Source: Alcaligenaceae bacterium
Lineage (GTDB): Bacteria > Pseudomonadota > Gammaproteobacteria > Burkholderiales > Burkholderiaceae_B
Direction: 5' to 3'
NCBI GenBank assembly: GCA_030538235.1
Contig: JAUNUJ010000010.1
Location: 28,819-92,818, forward strand
Length of the DNA stretch: 64,000 nucleotides
The notes below the pieces were generated by a model, which saw only the letters and a list, made by a program, of their open reading frames with translations, ran no database searches and had not been told where the DNA came from. Shown here one piece after another: positions 49,697-58,837 of the stretch. Positions within the stretch are counted from its first letter, which is position 1. The number at the start of each line of letters is the position of its first letter. Made by a program: the position numbers and the translations under genes.

Positions 49697-50650
49697 TTAC
49701 TTTCTGCCAATCGAAGCGATCGACACCCGGGTTTCACCATCAAAGTGCAAACTTGCTCCACGCCAAGCATGACCATTAATAATTTCGAAACTTAGATGAA
49801 TGAGACCGTCATCTCTGCGCTGCTCCTCTAATGCCTGATGTAGACGCTCTAAGGCAGCCCTACTCATAAGTCCCGGATGTCTACCGCTGCTGGGATTGCC
49901 CCCCAAAACACGCACATCATTCAGTAGTTTTTGAGGTGTCTTGTAGGTTAATGTGATGATTTGCTGATCCATCACCGGATCAGTAAAGCCGCTTTCCATC
50001 AACATATCACCGAAATCATGCATATCCACAAAAGCCATAGTTTGTGTTTTCCACTCAGCTTTGTCCAATGCTGCCCGTAGCTCAATCAGAGTTGAAGGGC
50101 CGAAACAAGAGAACATCAATAAACCATCAACCTCAAGCAATCGATACCACTCCCTGAACACCTCAGGTGGGCTGCGATGCCAATGCAAAGCCATATTAGA
50201 CCAAAGAAAATCAAAACTATTGGCCTCCAACTTAGTGACGGCCAAATCACCTTCGACAAACTGTGGCACCTTGGGTGGCTCTAGCAGCGCAGGCGCTCTG
50301 CCCGCCAATGCACTGACCCGAGACAGCATATTTTTTAGACTTTTAAAGGTCTTAGTCTGTGGAGTGAATCGCTGCTCAGCAAAGCTCAGAAAACTTTTTT
50401 GATTATCCAAACCCGTGAAATCGGCCTCAGGATAAATCTTTTGCAGCGCCTCTATCCCGTGCCCTAGCCCACAACCCGCATCGAGAATAGCCTGAGGACT
50501 GTGCTTTATGTATTTCAGTCGATCAAGCATACGCGCCGCGACCTCATCAAGCATAAAACGAGCTGGCTCAAGCAGCTGCCGCCGCTTGAACTGTTGGAGC
50601 ACGTGATCATGATTAATCGCTAATTCGGGATGGGGCTTTTGAGGATTCAT
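49697..50650 (-). CDS. BioC-like SAM-dependent methyltransferase
   Basis: 317-residue class I methyltransferase. SAM loop ILDAGCGLGHGIEAL is at about 55-69, followed by ADFTGLDNQ, FVEGDL and FDFLWSNMALHWHRSPPEVFREWYRLLEVDGLLMFSCFGP, the pattern of the BioC/ubiE-like group. BioC methylates malonyl-ACP to start pimeloyl synthesis. The N-terminal QFKRRQLLEPARFMLDEVAARML resembles BioC, but no bio genes are next to it, so the exact substrate is left open. It diverges from comF, as in other beta-proteobacteria. Confidence 0.8.
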   Translation of the reverse strand: MNPQKPHPELAINHDHVLQQFKRRQLLEPARFMLDEVAARMLDRLKYIKHSPQAILDAGCGLGHGIEALQKIYPEADFTGLDNQKSFLSFAEQRFTPQTKTFKSLKNMLSRVSALAGRAPALLEPPKVPQFVEGDLAVTKLEANSFDFLWSNMALHWHRSPPEVFREWYRLLEVDGLLMFSCFGPSTLIELRAALDKAEWKTQTMAFVDMHDFGDMLMESGFTDPVMDQQIITLTYKTPQKLLNDVRVLGGNPSSGRHPGLMSRAALERLHQALEEQRRDDGLIHLSFEIINGHAWRGASLHFDGETRVSIASIGRK

Positions 50651-50762
50651 AACAAATATTCTGTACCGGACAAACTAATCCTATCATACTCCACGAGTGG
50701 CTCTACATGTTAAAACGTCCGGAGGGCCGTAGGGGCTATTAATAAATAGATGGAGACTGACG

Positions 50763-51518
50763 ATGCGACATGTAAGCGATATTATTACGGCACAACTACG
50801 ACGACCTGAAGCCATTTTCAGGCATATTGTCCCTCATATTGGCGGTCGATGCCCGCTTTGTCAGGACTTGTGCTTAGCGGGCAGTTTTTGCTCAGCCTGT
50901 GTCGCTGATATTCTCAAGGCTACCGACAGTCACCAACATCGTTGCCCCCGCTGCCAACTTGCCTTAGAGGGCTTGGGCTTCTGTGAAGCCTGCTATTTGT
51001 CCAAGCCGCATTATGATCGTTTAAGCATCGGCTTTGATTATGTGAATCCAATGAAGTCACTGCTTTTACGCTATAAAAACTCCGGTCAACTGAGTTTAGC
51101 CAAACCCTTTGCTCTCTTGCTACAAGCACGCTTACAGCAGCAACGTCTTAAAACGCCACCGGGCAGATTATGCATTCCTCTCCCTTCGAGTAATCAGTCT
51201 CTTAAAAAAAGAGGTTATAATCCTGCATCTGAAATCGCTAAGGAATTAGCCAAGCTTAATGCTTGGCGCATCGATCACAATGCCTTACGTAGAGACCAGC
51301 AGCGTAGTTACACAGAGCAAAAAGCACTGGATAGCATAGGACGACGGCTTAATGTGCGAGATTTGTATTATTGCTCTTATCGGCTCGATGAAAGCGAGGT
51401 CGTGTTAATTGATGACATCATGACGAGCGGCGCCACTATTGACAGCGCCAGTCAAGCACTGAAGGCCGCCGGTGTTAAGCGTGTTCACGCTATTGTGCTG
51501 GCGCGTGCCAGTTATTAA
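50763..51518 (+). CDS. comF: ComF-family phosphoribosyltransferase-like protein
   Basis: 251 residues. The N-terminal zinc-finger region has CPLCQDLC....FCSAC (about 31-45) and CPRCQLAL.....FCEACY (about 60-77). The PRTase-fold domain ends with VVLIDDIMTSGATI (about 218-231), the PRPP-binding motif. ComF in naturally competent bacteria helps ssDNA import; related proteins (GntX) have other roles, so transformation is not proven. It begins a rightward pair with trmL. Confidence 0.9.
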   Translation: MRHVSDIITAQLRRPEAIFRHIVPHIGGRCPLCQDLCLAGSFCSACVADILKATDSHQHRCPRCQLALEGLGFCEACYLSKPHYDRLSIGFDYVNPMKSLLLRYKNSGQLSLAKPFALLLQARLQQQRLKTPPGRLCIPLPSSNQSLKKRGYNPASEIAKELAKLNAWRIDHNALRRDQQRSYTEQKALDSIGRRLNVRDLYYCSYRLDESEVVLIDDIMTSGATIDSASQALKAAGVKRVHAIVLARASY

Positions 51519-51539
51519 CTATTTTAAATTTAAATTATT

Positions 51540-52010
51540 GTGTTTCATATTATTCTTGTCTCACCGGAAATCCCTTCTAACACCGGCAATATTATTCGTC
51601 TCACCGCCAACACCGGCAGTTCTTTACACCTCGTCAAACCCTTTAGTTTTGAGCTAGATGATAAGCGCCTCAAACGCGCCGGTTTGGACTATCACGAATG
51701 GGCCGATTTAAAGACCCACGATAGTCTGGAAGAAGCCATTGCTTCGACCGGTACGACAAAGGACCGATGCTTTGCCCTTTCGAGCAAAGGACAAAGAAAT
51801 CTAGGGCAAATTGAATTTCAGGATGGTGATTGCTTTATTTTCGGTAGAGAAAGCGCCGGCTTGAAGCCTGAGGAGTGGGACATCATAGGTTTTGAGCAAT
51901 CCATTCGACTGCCTATGCTCACCAAGGGGCGAAGCCTTAATTTGGCCAATAGTGTCGCTGTCACCATCTATGAGGCTTGGCGTCATACCGATTACCAAGG
52001 TGGTATCTAA
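51540..52010 (+). CDS. trmL: tRNA (cytidine(34)/uridine(34)-2'-O)-methyltransferase TrmL
   Basis: 156-residue SPOUT-fold methyltransferase modifying the wobble base of tRNA-Leu. The knot motifs are FHIILVSPEIPSNTGNIIRL near the N-terminus, FGRESAGL and IRLPMLTKGRSLNLANSVAVTIYEAWR. The start is GTG with no strong ribosome site; expression may depend on translation from comF 21 bp upstream. It converges on trkH. Confidence 0.95.
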   Translation: MFHIILVSPEIPSNTGNIIRLTANTGSSLHLVKPFSFELDDKRLKRAGLDYHEWADLKTHDSLEEAIASTGTTKDRCFALSSKGQRNLGQIEFQDGDCFIFGRESAGLKPEEWDIIGFEQSIRLPMLTKGRSLNLANSVAVTIYEAWRHTDYQGGI

Positions 52011-52104
52011 AGTATCTAAGTACGATCAATTGGTCACGGTGAGATTGGGGGTAGAGTCTAAACAAAAAACACGCCGCAATTAATCAAATCGCAGCTTAAC
52101 GATA

Positions 52105-53574
52105 CTAACGACGCCAGAAGTGAGGCGTAAAAATCACAAAGGCAGTCAGTAACTCTAAACGACCGACCAACATCGCCGCCGTACTCACCCACAGCTGAAA
52201 ATCATTGAAATGCGCATAATTGCTCATTGGACCGACAGACCCCAGTGCCGGGCCGATATTACCAACCAACGCGACCGCTGCACTCAGTGCGGAAATCGGG
52301 TCTATACCACTAATCGCCAGCAGCACAAAGACCGCCATGATAGTCATAAAATACATGGCTATAAACATCATTACTGACAATAGCACCGTACTGGACACCA
52401 CCATTTTCTTAAAACGCACCGGAAAAACGCCGTGTGGGTGCAACAATCGAAGCATCTCTACCCGAATCTGCCTAAAGACTAACAAAACTCGAATTAACTT
52501 GATACCACCGCCGGTTGAACCACCGGACGAGGCAAATGAACCTAAAGCAAGCATAAACACAGGGATCACAAAAGGCCAAGCCAGATAGTCCGTGCTGGCA
52601 AAGCCAGTTGTGGTAGCAACTGAAACCGTATTAAAAATCCCATAGCGGAAGGCGTCAAACCAGCTCTCATAGATATTATTGAAGTACAGATAGGCGCTGA
52701 TTAAAATGCCACTACCAAGCACTAACTTAAGAAAAGGCATCGCCTCTGGGCAATAGCTATAATGACGCAGGTCTCGGTACTTCAAGACTTTGAAGTGAGT
52801 CGCAAAATTAATCCCAGCAAACAGCATAAAAATGACAGCAACTGACTCGACAGCGATACTATCAATGCTCTGGAAACTTTGATTAAAACTGGAAAATCCG
52901 CCTAATGCCATGGTGGAAGCAGCCTGACACCAAGCATCAAACCAGTTTAAACCTGCCACCCGATAAGAAATAAGACACAACACAGACACCACAAAGTAGA
53001 TGCCATAAAGAGTTTTGGCGGTACTGGCAATACGAGGGGTTAACTTCTCGTCTTTGAGGGGGCCGGGCATTTCGCTCATCATCAACTCTCGCCCCCCCAC
53101 ATTGAAGAGTGGTAAGATGGCCACCGCCAACAACAGAATCCCCATGCCGCCAAACCAGAGCATGGAATGACGCCAGATATTGACTGACATGGGCAACGCC
53201 TCGACCTCATTAATCACCGAAGCACCGGTAGTTGTCAAGCCTGACATGCCTTCAAAAACGGCTTTGGCGAAACTGAAATTCTCTTGGATCAATTGCTCAG
53301 CCAAATAAATCGGCAAAGAACCAATGACCGCAAGGGTAATCCAAGCCAAAAAAACCAGCAAGATGCCTTCTCGACGACGCAAAGCTCCCCTGAAGGGGAA
53401 ACAGCTCAGGGTCAATATCATGCCAACAACAAAGGAGCCTGCAGCCGGCATCACAAAATATTGCGCGGCCCCATCATCGATAAAGACAGACAAAGCAAAG
53501 GGTAGCAACAAGGTCAATGAAAAAGCCATCATGACCATGCCTAACTTATGTAGAGGGTTCAGGACGTGATACAT
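52105..53574 (-). CDS. trkH: Trk potassium uptake membrane protein TrkH
   Basis: 489-residue potassium channel-like subunit with four M1-P-M2 repeats. Selectivity-filter-like loops include EGMSGLTTTGAS, TVSVATTTGFASTDY and ALVGNIGPALGSVGP. A conserved Arg of the gating helix lies in the last repeat region. It partners with TrkA, encoded 25 bp upstream in the same direction, and closes the rsmB-to-trkH gene string. Confidence 0.96.
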   Translation of the reverse strand: MYHVLNPLHKLGMVMMAFSLTLLLPFALSVFIDDGAAQYFVMPAAGSFVVGMILTLSCFPFRGALRRREGILLVFLAWITLAVIGSLPIYLAEQLIQENFSFAKAVFEGMSGLTTTGASVINEVEALPMSVNIWRHSMLWFGGMGILLLAVAILPLFNVGGRELMMSEMPGPLKDEKLTPRIASTAKTLYGIYFVVSVLCLISYRVAGLNWFDAWCQAASTMALGGFSSFNQSFQSIDSIAVESVAVIFMLFAGINFATHFKVLKYRDLRHYSYCPEAMPFLKLVLGSGILISAYLYFNNIYESWFDAFRYGIFNTVSVATTTGFASTDYLAWPFVIPVFMLALGSFASSGGSTGGGIKLIRVLLVFRQIRVEMLRLLHPHGVFPVRFKKMVVSSTVLLSVMMFIAMYFMTIMAVFVLLAISGIDPISALSAAVALVGNIGPALGSVGPMSNYAHFNDFQLWVSTAAMLVGRLELLTAFVIFTPHFWRR

Positions 53575-53599
53575 AAGATTATTTGCTCTCAGACTAGTT

Positions 53600-54976
53600 C
53601 TAGAGCACTAAAGCTGACACATGGAAGAGCTTATCGACCTGCTCCATGGTCCTGACATCGCTGGCATAGACAATCACATGATCTTCATTTTGAATCATCG
53701 TGTCCGGCACCGGAATAATCACTTCGCTATCGCGAACTATTGCCGCAACCACGGCATTTTTAGGCCAACGAATTTCGCCTACGGTACGACCAATCACTTT
53801 AGAGTTTGTCGCATCGCCCAAGGCTTTAAATTCAACCGCTTCAGATCGTCCTTGGCGTAAGCGATGACCACGTTCAACGGACCCCTGCTTTAAATCACGC
53901 ATCAGGGCCCCAATAGTACTCCAGATGGGGGAGACCGCGATATCAATGGCACTACCACGTATCAATTCGCCATAAGACTGGCGTGAAATCAAAGTCAAGA
54001 CCTTTTCGGCACCAAGACGCTTAGCCAATAATGAGGCCATGATATTGTCCTCATCGGCATTGGTCACGGCGAGAAAGGCATCCATATCCATCACATGCTC
54101 ATCTAGTAGCAAAGCTTCGTCAGTACTGTTACCGTGCAGCACAATGACGTTTTCCGGTAAAATGCCGGACAGCTCGTGACAACGCTCTTCATTGACCTCA
54201 ATAATGCGTACATTGTAATCGTCATTAGCCAATAAACGGGCTAGTCGTTCGCCGATATTGCCGCCGCCAGCGATCATGATATTTCGAACCCTGAGCATAC
54301 GCTTATGAAGCTGCTTGATGGCTTTACGGGCTTCGGTCGTATCAACCGCAAGCACCACCTCATCGTCGCGCTCCAAACTGAAGGTACGCTCTAATGGCAA
54401 TGACTTTTCTTGGCGGATCACCTCAAGAATGCGGCCGTTCGAATCAGGCAAATTCAGGTGGTGCTCATTAATTTGTAATTTCAGAAAATGGCTTTTACCA
54501 CCCACCTTGAGCGTCAGCAAGGAGACTAGGCCATTGGCGAACTCGACAATTTCAAGAACCTCGGGAAATTCAACCAAGTGAAAAAGGTAGTCCGTAATAC
54601 TTTGCTCAGGACTAATGATATGATCTACACCGAATTTCTCTTTGGTGAAGTCGCTATATTCCAGATAATAAGGGGTGCGAATGCGAGCAATACGGCGGGG
54701 TATATTAAACACCTCGCGGCCAAGATAACATGCAGTTAGATTAACCGCATCCGATGCAGAACAGGCCACCAGTAGATCCACATCATGGGCTCCGGCCTCT
54801 TCGAGCACGGCAGGCGAACTGGCATCACCATAAACCGTACGCAAATCAAAGCGTTCCTGAAGAGCGTTGAGACGTTCGCGATTAGTGTCGACCACCGTCA
54901 CATCGTCTTTACCGGTGACCAAGTTTTGTGCCAAGCTGGAGCCGACTCGACCTACTCCGACAATTAGAATTTTCAT
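53600..54976 (-). CDS. trkA: Trk potassium uptake regulator TrkA
   Basis: 458-residue cytoplasmic NAD(H)-binding gating protein. Two RCK units are present: the first opens with ILIVGVGRVGSSLAQNL, the second with IMIAGGGNIGERLARLL at about residue 233. Each is followed by a TrkA-C domain (about 130-215 and 370-455). It binds TrkH and regulates K+ flux. It lies downstream of the NtrX-like regulator gene by 48 bp. Confidence 0.97.
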   Translation of the reverse strand: MKILIVGVGRVGSSLAQNLVTGKDDVTVVDTNRERLNALQERFDLRTVYGDASSPAVLEEAGAHDVDLLVACSASDAVNLTACYLGREVFNIPRRIARIRTPYYLEYSDFTKEKFGVDHIISPEQSITDYLFHLVEFPEVLEIVEFANGLVSLLTLKVGGKSHFLKLQINEHHLNLPDSNGRILEVIRQEKSLPLERTFSLERDDEVVLAVDTTEARKAIKQLHKRMLRVRNIMIAGGGNIGERLARLLANDDYNVRIIEVNEERCHELSGILPENVIVLHGNSTDEALLLDEHVMDMDAFLAVTNADEDNIMASLLAKRLGAEKVLTLISRQSYGELIRGSAIDIAVSPIWSTIGALMRDLKQGSVERGHRLRQGRSEAVEFKALGDATNSKVIGRTVGEIRWPKNAVVAAIVRDSEVIIPVPDTMIQNEDHVIVYASDVRTMEQVDKLFHVSALVL

Positions 54977-55024
54977 GATGGAATTCTACCAGAGGTGAAA
55001 ACTGTCACCGGAATAACTGCAAAA

Positions 55025-55744
55025 TTAATTATTGCTACCGCGTTTACGTGAGGTATCAATGCCTAACTGACGAAGTTTACGATACAGGTGAGTACGCTCC
55101 AAACCGGTACGTTCAGAAATGCGAGTCATACTACCACCCTCTTGTACCAAGTGGTATTCAAAATAAGCACGCTCAAAATCATCACGCGCTTCACGTAAAG
55201 GCAACTCCAGAGAAATCCTACCGAGCATACCAGAAGTAATATGGTCATCGTCTGCCAACTTGACTGATTCAGAAACCGACTCGTGAGCGACTGTCTGCAC
55301 TCTCTCAGAGACGGTACCACCCTGTTGAAGGGCAGTTGCTACCTTGGCTGTCGGTGTCTCGACCTTGGCCTTGCGGACGACCGGACGAGACAAACAGGAT
55401 TCCACTGTTTTGAGCAATTTCTGCATCGTGATGGGTTTCTCGAGGAAATCCACGGCGCCTATACGAGTTGCCTCAACCGCCGTATCAATGGTGGCGTGAC
55501 CACTCATCATCACTACCGGCATATCTAGTAAACCCTGCGCACCCCACTCTTTGAGCAGACTTACACCATCCGTATCAGGCATCCAAATGTCTAATAACAC
55601 CAAATCTGGACGGTGGCGTAAACGCGCGGCACGAGCTTCAGAGGCATTTTCTGCTAGCTCTACCGTGTGACCTTCATCATAAAGAATCTCGGATAGTAGC
55701 TCACGAATACCAATTTCATCATCGACCACCAGAATTTTGGCCAT
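55025..55744 (-). CDS. ntrX: NtrX-like response regulator lacking the AAA+ domain (REC plus Fis HTH)
   Basis: 239 residues. The receiver domain (1-120) has the acidic pair D8/D9, phospho-acceptor Asp52 in LVLLDIWMPD and Lys in FLEKPIT. The C-terminus (about 180-239) has SLELPLREARDDFERAYFEYHL and a Fis-type helix-turn-helix, TRISERTGLERTHLYRKLRQLGI. The roughly 240-residue sigma-54 AAA+ domain of full NtrX (about 450 aa) is absent, replaced by a 60-residue Thr/Val/Ser-rich linker. It therefore cannot activate sigma-54 by ATP hydrolysis. NtrY is its obvious kinase. Confidence 0.93.
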   Translation of the reverse strand: MAKILVVDDEIGIRELLSEILYDEGHTVELAENASEARAARLRHRPDLVLLDIWMPDTDGVSLLKEWGAQGLLDMPVVMMSGHATIDTAVEATRIGAVDFLEKPITMQKLLKTVESCLSRPVVRKAKVETPTAKVATALQQGGTVSERVQTVAHESVSESVKLADDDHITSGMLGRISLELPLREARDDFERAYFEYHLVQEGGSMTRISERTGLERTHLYRKLRQLGIDTSRKRGSNN

Positions 55745-55867
55745 ATAAAATTACCTCAAATATTTTTTGCTTAACATAGAACCAAGACTATAGTGATGGT
55801 TCCACTGATCAGCCTAAGGTTGTTGTAAAAATGTCATTACCTTGATTATAACAACGCTTAGTTACTT

Positions 55868-58216
55868 TTACCCAAGCGGGGCCAATCGCGTCAACAAAAT
55901 TGACACTCTGGCTCCACCACTTTTGCGATTCGATATTTCGATCTTGCCATGATGCTCTTCAATAATTTTTCTAACAATGGCTAAACCCAAACCGGTACCA
56001 GTTTTTTTCGTCGTTACATAGGGCTCGAATACGCTTTGCAGTACATGTTCAGGGAAACCGATCCCCCTGTCCTCAATAGTAATACGTACCATGTCCTGCT
56101 TTTGCTTGGCATCTTGATCCGACTCCAAGTATTTGGTACTGATCCTAACCCCTGCATCCTCACCGTCAAGCGCCAGATCTTCCATGGCATCACGAGCATT
56201 GCTCAATAAGTTATTCATCACTTGACGCAATTGCGTTTCATCGGCTTCGGCCAGCGGTAAATTAGGATCCAGACTCAGCTCAAGTTGACGCGACAATGGC
56301 TCGTCTTTATTTTTTTGTTCAGGATCCCAACCATATAAAATAGCAATATCCAAAATTAACGCATTAATATCGACAGAGGTGAAGGTTGCTGGCGGCGTTC
56401 GTGCATAATCACGGAAATCATCAACCATATTTTTCAACGAAGTGACCTGATTAATAATCGTGTTCGTTGAACGTAACAACATGGCCGCGTCCTTTTCATC
56501 GAGCTTTTCTTCCAGCTTCATGGCTAAACGCTCTGCCGACAGCTGAATCGGCGTCAGGGGATTCTTAATTTCATGCGCCAGACGCCGAGCAACCTCACCC
56601 CAAGCCACGGTGCGACTGGCTGACATCACTTCGGAGATATCGTCAAAAACCACCAAATAACCAGTAAAGTGATTGTCCACCATTAATCGTGTGCCACGCA
56701 TTAATAAGGTACAGATGCGGTGCTGCTCAAGGCTCTCAGTTGACGCGCTAGCCTCATCAAAATTCAACTCAATTTGCTCTTGCCAATAAGCGCGCTCCGA
56801 CTCCACTGCCGCATGCTTAGCAAAAGCATTACGAATTGCCTTGGTAAATTCACCCAAGCCCTTAATAAACTCTAGCGGTCGGCCCGGTGCAGCGCGCAAA
56901 TCAATCCGTAAAATATCGCTGGCGCCACGGTTAGCAGAGCTGACATTGAAGCGAGAGTCAAAAACTATCACCCCGCTACTCAGACTGGCCATGACATTTT
57001 CCAGATAAACATTGGATTTTTCAAGCTGCTGACGATTGCTCTCGACCTGACGACGAGCCTCATCCAACTGAAAAGTCATCACGTTAAAGGAGCGTGTTAA
57101 TTGAGAGATTTCATCTCGTAAATTAGGTTCCGGTAACGGTCGATAATCACCAATAGCGACTGCTTGAGTACCTTCGGCCAAGGTCAATAAAGGTCGCACA
57201 ACCCGTCTCGCCAGACTCAGAGCCGCCGCCAATGAAGCAAGAACCGTCATTACTAAAGCAAGAGTCAAGGTGATGGTAAACAAGCTGCGCAAGCTACTAC
57301 GGGATAATGACAATTCCTCGTAGTCACGAATACCCTGTTGCACCTCATTCATATTGAAGGTGATGTTTTCCGGCACCGCCCGGGTCACTTGCAACCAATA
57401 AGTCTCTGAAGGTGCGTTGCTCAGGGTTAAACTGTCATAGCGTAATTGATTGCTAGCCACCGGCACAATGACCCGAATTCTGAAATAGGGCCGTTCAGGA
57501 TCCGAATTAGGCATAATTTCCGCCTGTGCATAGCTATTTGATAAACGAAGCTGATTCATCAAAGCGGACGATGGCAATTCCGGCAATAAACTAGCAAAAC
57601 CCGACCCCGCAAAGGCGAGGATTCTATTTCCGGAAGCCCCGGAAAACACTAATGCATCCGTAATGACCGGATTCGCCTCACGCTGTCGGGCAAGGGTCAA
57701 AGCCATTTGTGAGTCATCAAGACCGCTTAATTCCAAAGACATTTGGCGAGCTCGCGTGGCCAAATCCTGTACATAGCCATTAAGTGAAGCACGACCCAAC
57801 GACAGTCCAGACTCCAAGGCGCTATCAACTTTGACGTTAAACCACGACTCTACCGACTTGGCCATAAACTGCACGGAAATAATATAAATCAAGACCCCCG
57901 GCACCACCGCCATCAGCGCAAACACAAAAGCAAAGCGACTGGTCAATCGAGCACCGAATTGCTTTCTGCGGATTTGACGAATTAAGCGTACAATTAAAAT
58001 GGTCACCCACAACACTAAAATCAGGGTCAGCACGCCATTTAACATTAATAACAAATCAAATTGCTGAGTCAGTCCGGACACGTTATCAGTCGCTCGAAAC
58101 AGCATAAAGAGCAAGGTAATCAGGCTCATAACGCCCAATACCAAGCCCAATTTAAAAAGCCAACTGACAAGACGTTGGATTTTTATGTTGATGTTTGAAA
58201 TATTAAGTTTTGCCAT
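55868..58216 (-). CDS. ntrY: NtrY-like membrane sensor histidine kinase
   Basis: 782 residues from ATG 58216 (a TTG at 58234 would add six). Four hydrophobic segments lie in the first 320 residues, bracketing a periplasmic/extracytoplasmic sensor. They are followed by HAMP (RRVVRPLLTLAEGTQAVAIGDY), a PAS domain, HisKA with His548 in RRLAHEIKNPLTPIQLSAERL, and an ATPase domain with N box NNLLSNARDAM, DRGIGFPE and KKTGTGLGLAIV. It pairs with the downstream ntrX and overlaps the end of the DUF4390 gene. The signal is unknown; redox or nitrogen status is reported for relatives. Confidence 0.94.
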   Translation of the reverse strand: MAKLNISNINIKIQRLVSWLFKLGLVLGVMSLITLLFMLFRATDNVSGLTQQFDLLLMLNGVLTLILVLWVTILIVRLIRQIRRKQFGARLTSRFAFVFALMAVVPGVLIYIISVQFMAKSVESWFNVKVDSALESGLSLGRASLNGYVQDLATRARQMSLELSGLDDSQMALTLARQREANPVITDALVFSGASGNRILAFAGSGFASLLPELPSSALMNQLRLSNSYAQAEIMPNSDPERPYFRIRVIVPVASNQLRYDSLTLSNAPSETYWLQVTRAVPENITFNMNEVQQGIRDYEELSLSRSSLRSLFTITLTLALVMTVLASLAAALSLARRVVRPLLTLAEGTQAVAIGDYRPLPEPNLRDEISQLTRSFNVMTFQLDEARRQVESNRQQLEKSNVYLENVMASLSSGVIVFDSRFNVSSANRGASDILRIDLRAAPGRPLEFIKGLGEFTKAIRNAFAKHAAVESERAYWQEQIELNFDEASASTESLEQHRICTLLMRGTRLMVDNHFTGYLVVFDDISEVMSASRTVAWGEVARRLAHEIKNPLTPIQLSAERLAMKLEEKLDEKDAAMLLRSTNTIINQVTSLKNMVDDFRDYARTPPATFTSVDINALILDIAILYGWDPEQKNKDEPLSRQLELSLDPNLPLAEADETQLRQVMNNLLSNARDAMEDLALDGEDAGVRISTKYLESDQDAKQKQDMVRITIEDRGIGFPEHVLQSVFEPYVTTKKTGTGLGLAIVRKIIEEHHGKIEISNRKSGGARVSILLTRLAPLG

Positions 58217-58812
58217 TCTGATGAAAGTGACCAAACACTACGAAAATTAAATAAATTAAATTGAAAAGCGCCCGGCAACTGCGTGGTATCTAAGTGCAGT
58301 CTTAGCTTGGCAATGTACTCTTTATCTGCCTCTAACGCTCTGTCTAAGCTCAGCGTCAACTGATTGGTACTACTGATATGCTCTAAAGAATCTTGTAGGG
58401 ACATTTCCTGATTAGCACGCTGGCCATTATTAACGCTCCATTGGCGTAGCAACGGTTGATAGTTAATGCGCCACTCTTGAGCTTCATAGGCCAGCTCTTT
58501 TTCAAAGAAATAGAGTCTAGGCTCCGTGATTCTTATCTCGTAAACGAAACTTAAGGGCACACCCCGCAAGGCTGCGCTGACCAATTCCTGATCAAGCTGT
58601 ACGCCCAAATCAGCCCTGATCTGTAGCTGAGGTCCTTGTTCAGTCACTTGATAAGCAACCAGCTCAATCGCTTCAACGGTAGCTCCCGAACGCCCGCTTG
58701 GTGCCGCTTCGCTTGACGGCATCTGCTTACTACAAGCCAACCCCAACACAGTGATACTCGACAGTAGCAACAATCGCTTTAGATACAGAGGAAAATGCAG
58801 AACTCGATTCAT
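58183..58812 (-). CDS. DUF4390 lipoprotein-like protein
   Basis: 209 residues from ATG 58812 (the frame reaches a TTG at 58824). The N-terminal hydrophobic signal ends in LGLAC, a lipobox predicting acylation of that Cys. The rest is beta-rich: ELVSAALRGVPLSFVYEIRITEPRLYFFEKEL is typical of DUF4390. Its function is unknown, but the gene sits between rsmB and ntrY in many betaproteobacteria, suggesting an envelope role connected with NtrY sensing (inference). The 3' end overlaps ntrY by about 34 bp. Confidence 0.88.
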   Translation of the reverse strand: MNRVLHFPLYLKRLLLLSSITVLGLACSKQMPSSEAAPSGRSGATVEAIELVAYQVTEQGPQLQIRADLGVQLDQELVSAALRGVPLSFVYEIRITEPRLYFFEKELAYEAQEWRINYQPLLRQWSVNNGQRANQEMSLQDSLEHISSTNQLTLSLDRALEADKEYIAKLRLHLDTTQLPGAFQFNLFNFRSVWSLSSEWQNLIFQTST

Positions 58813-58837
58813 AGACAATGGCAATTAAATTGGATAG

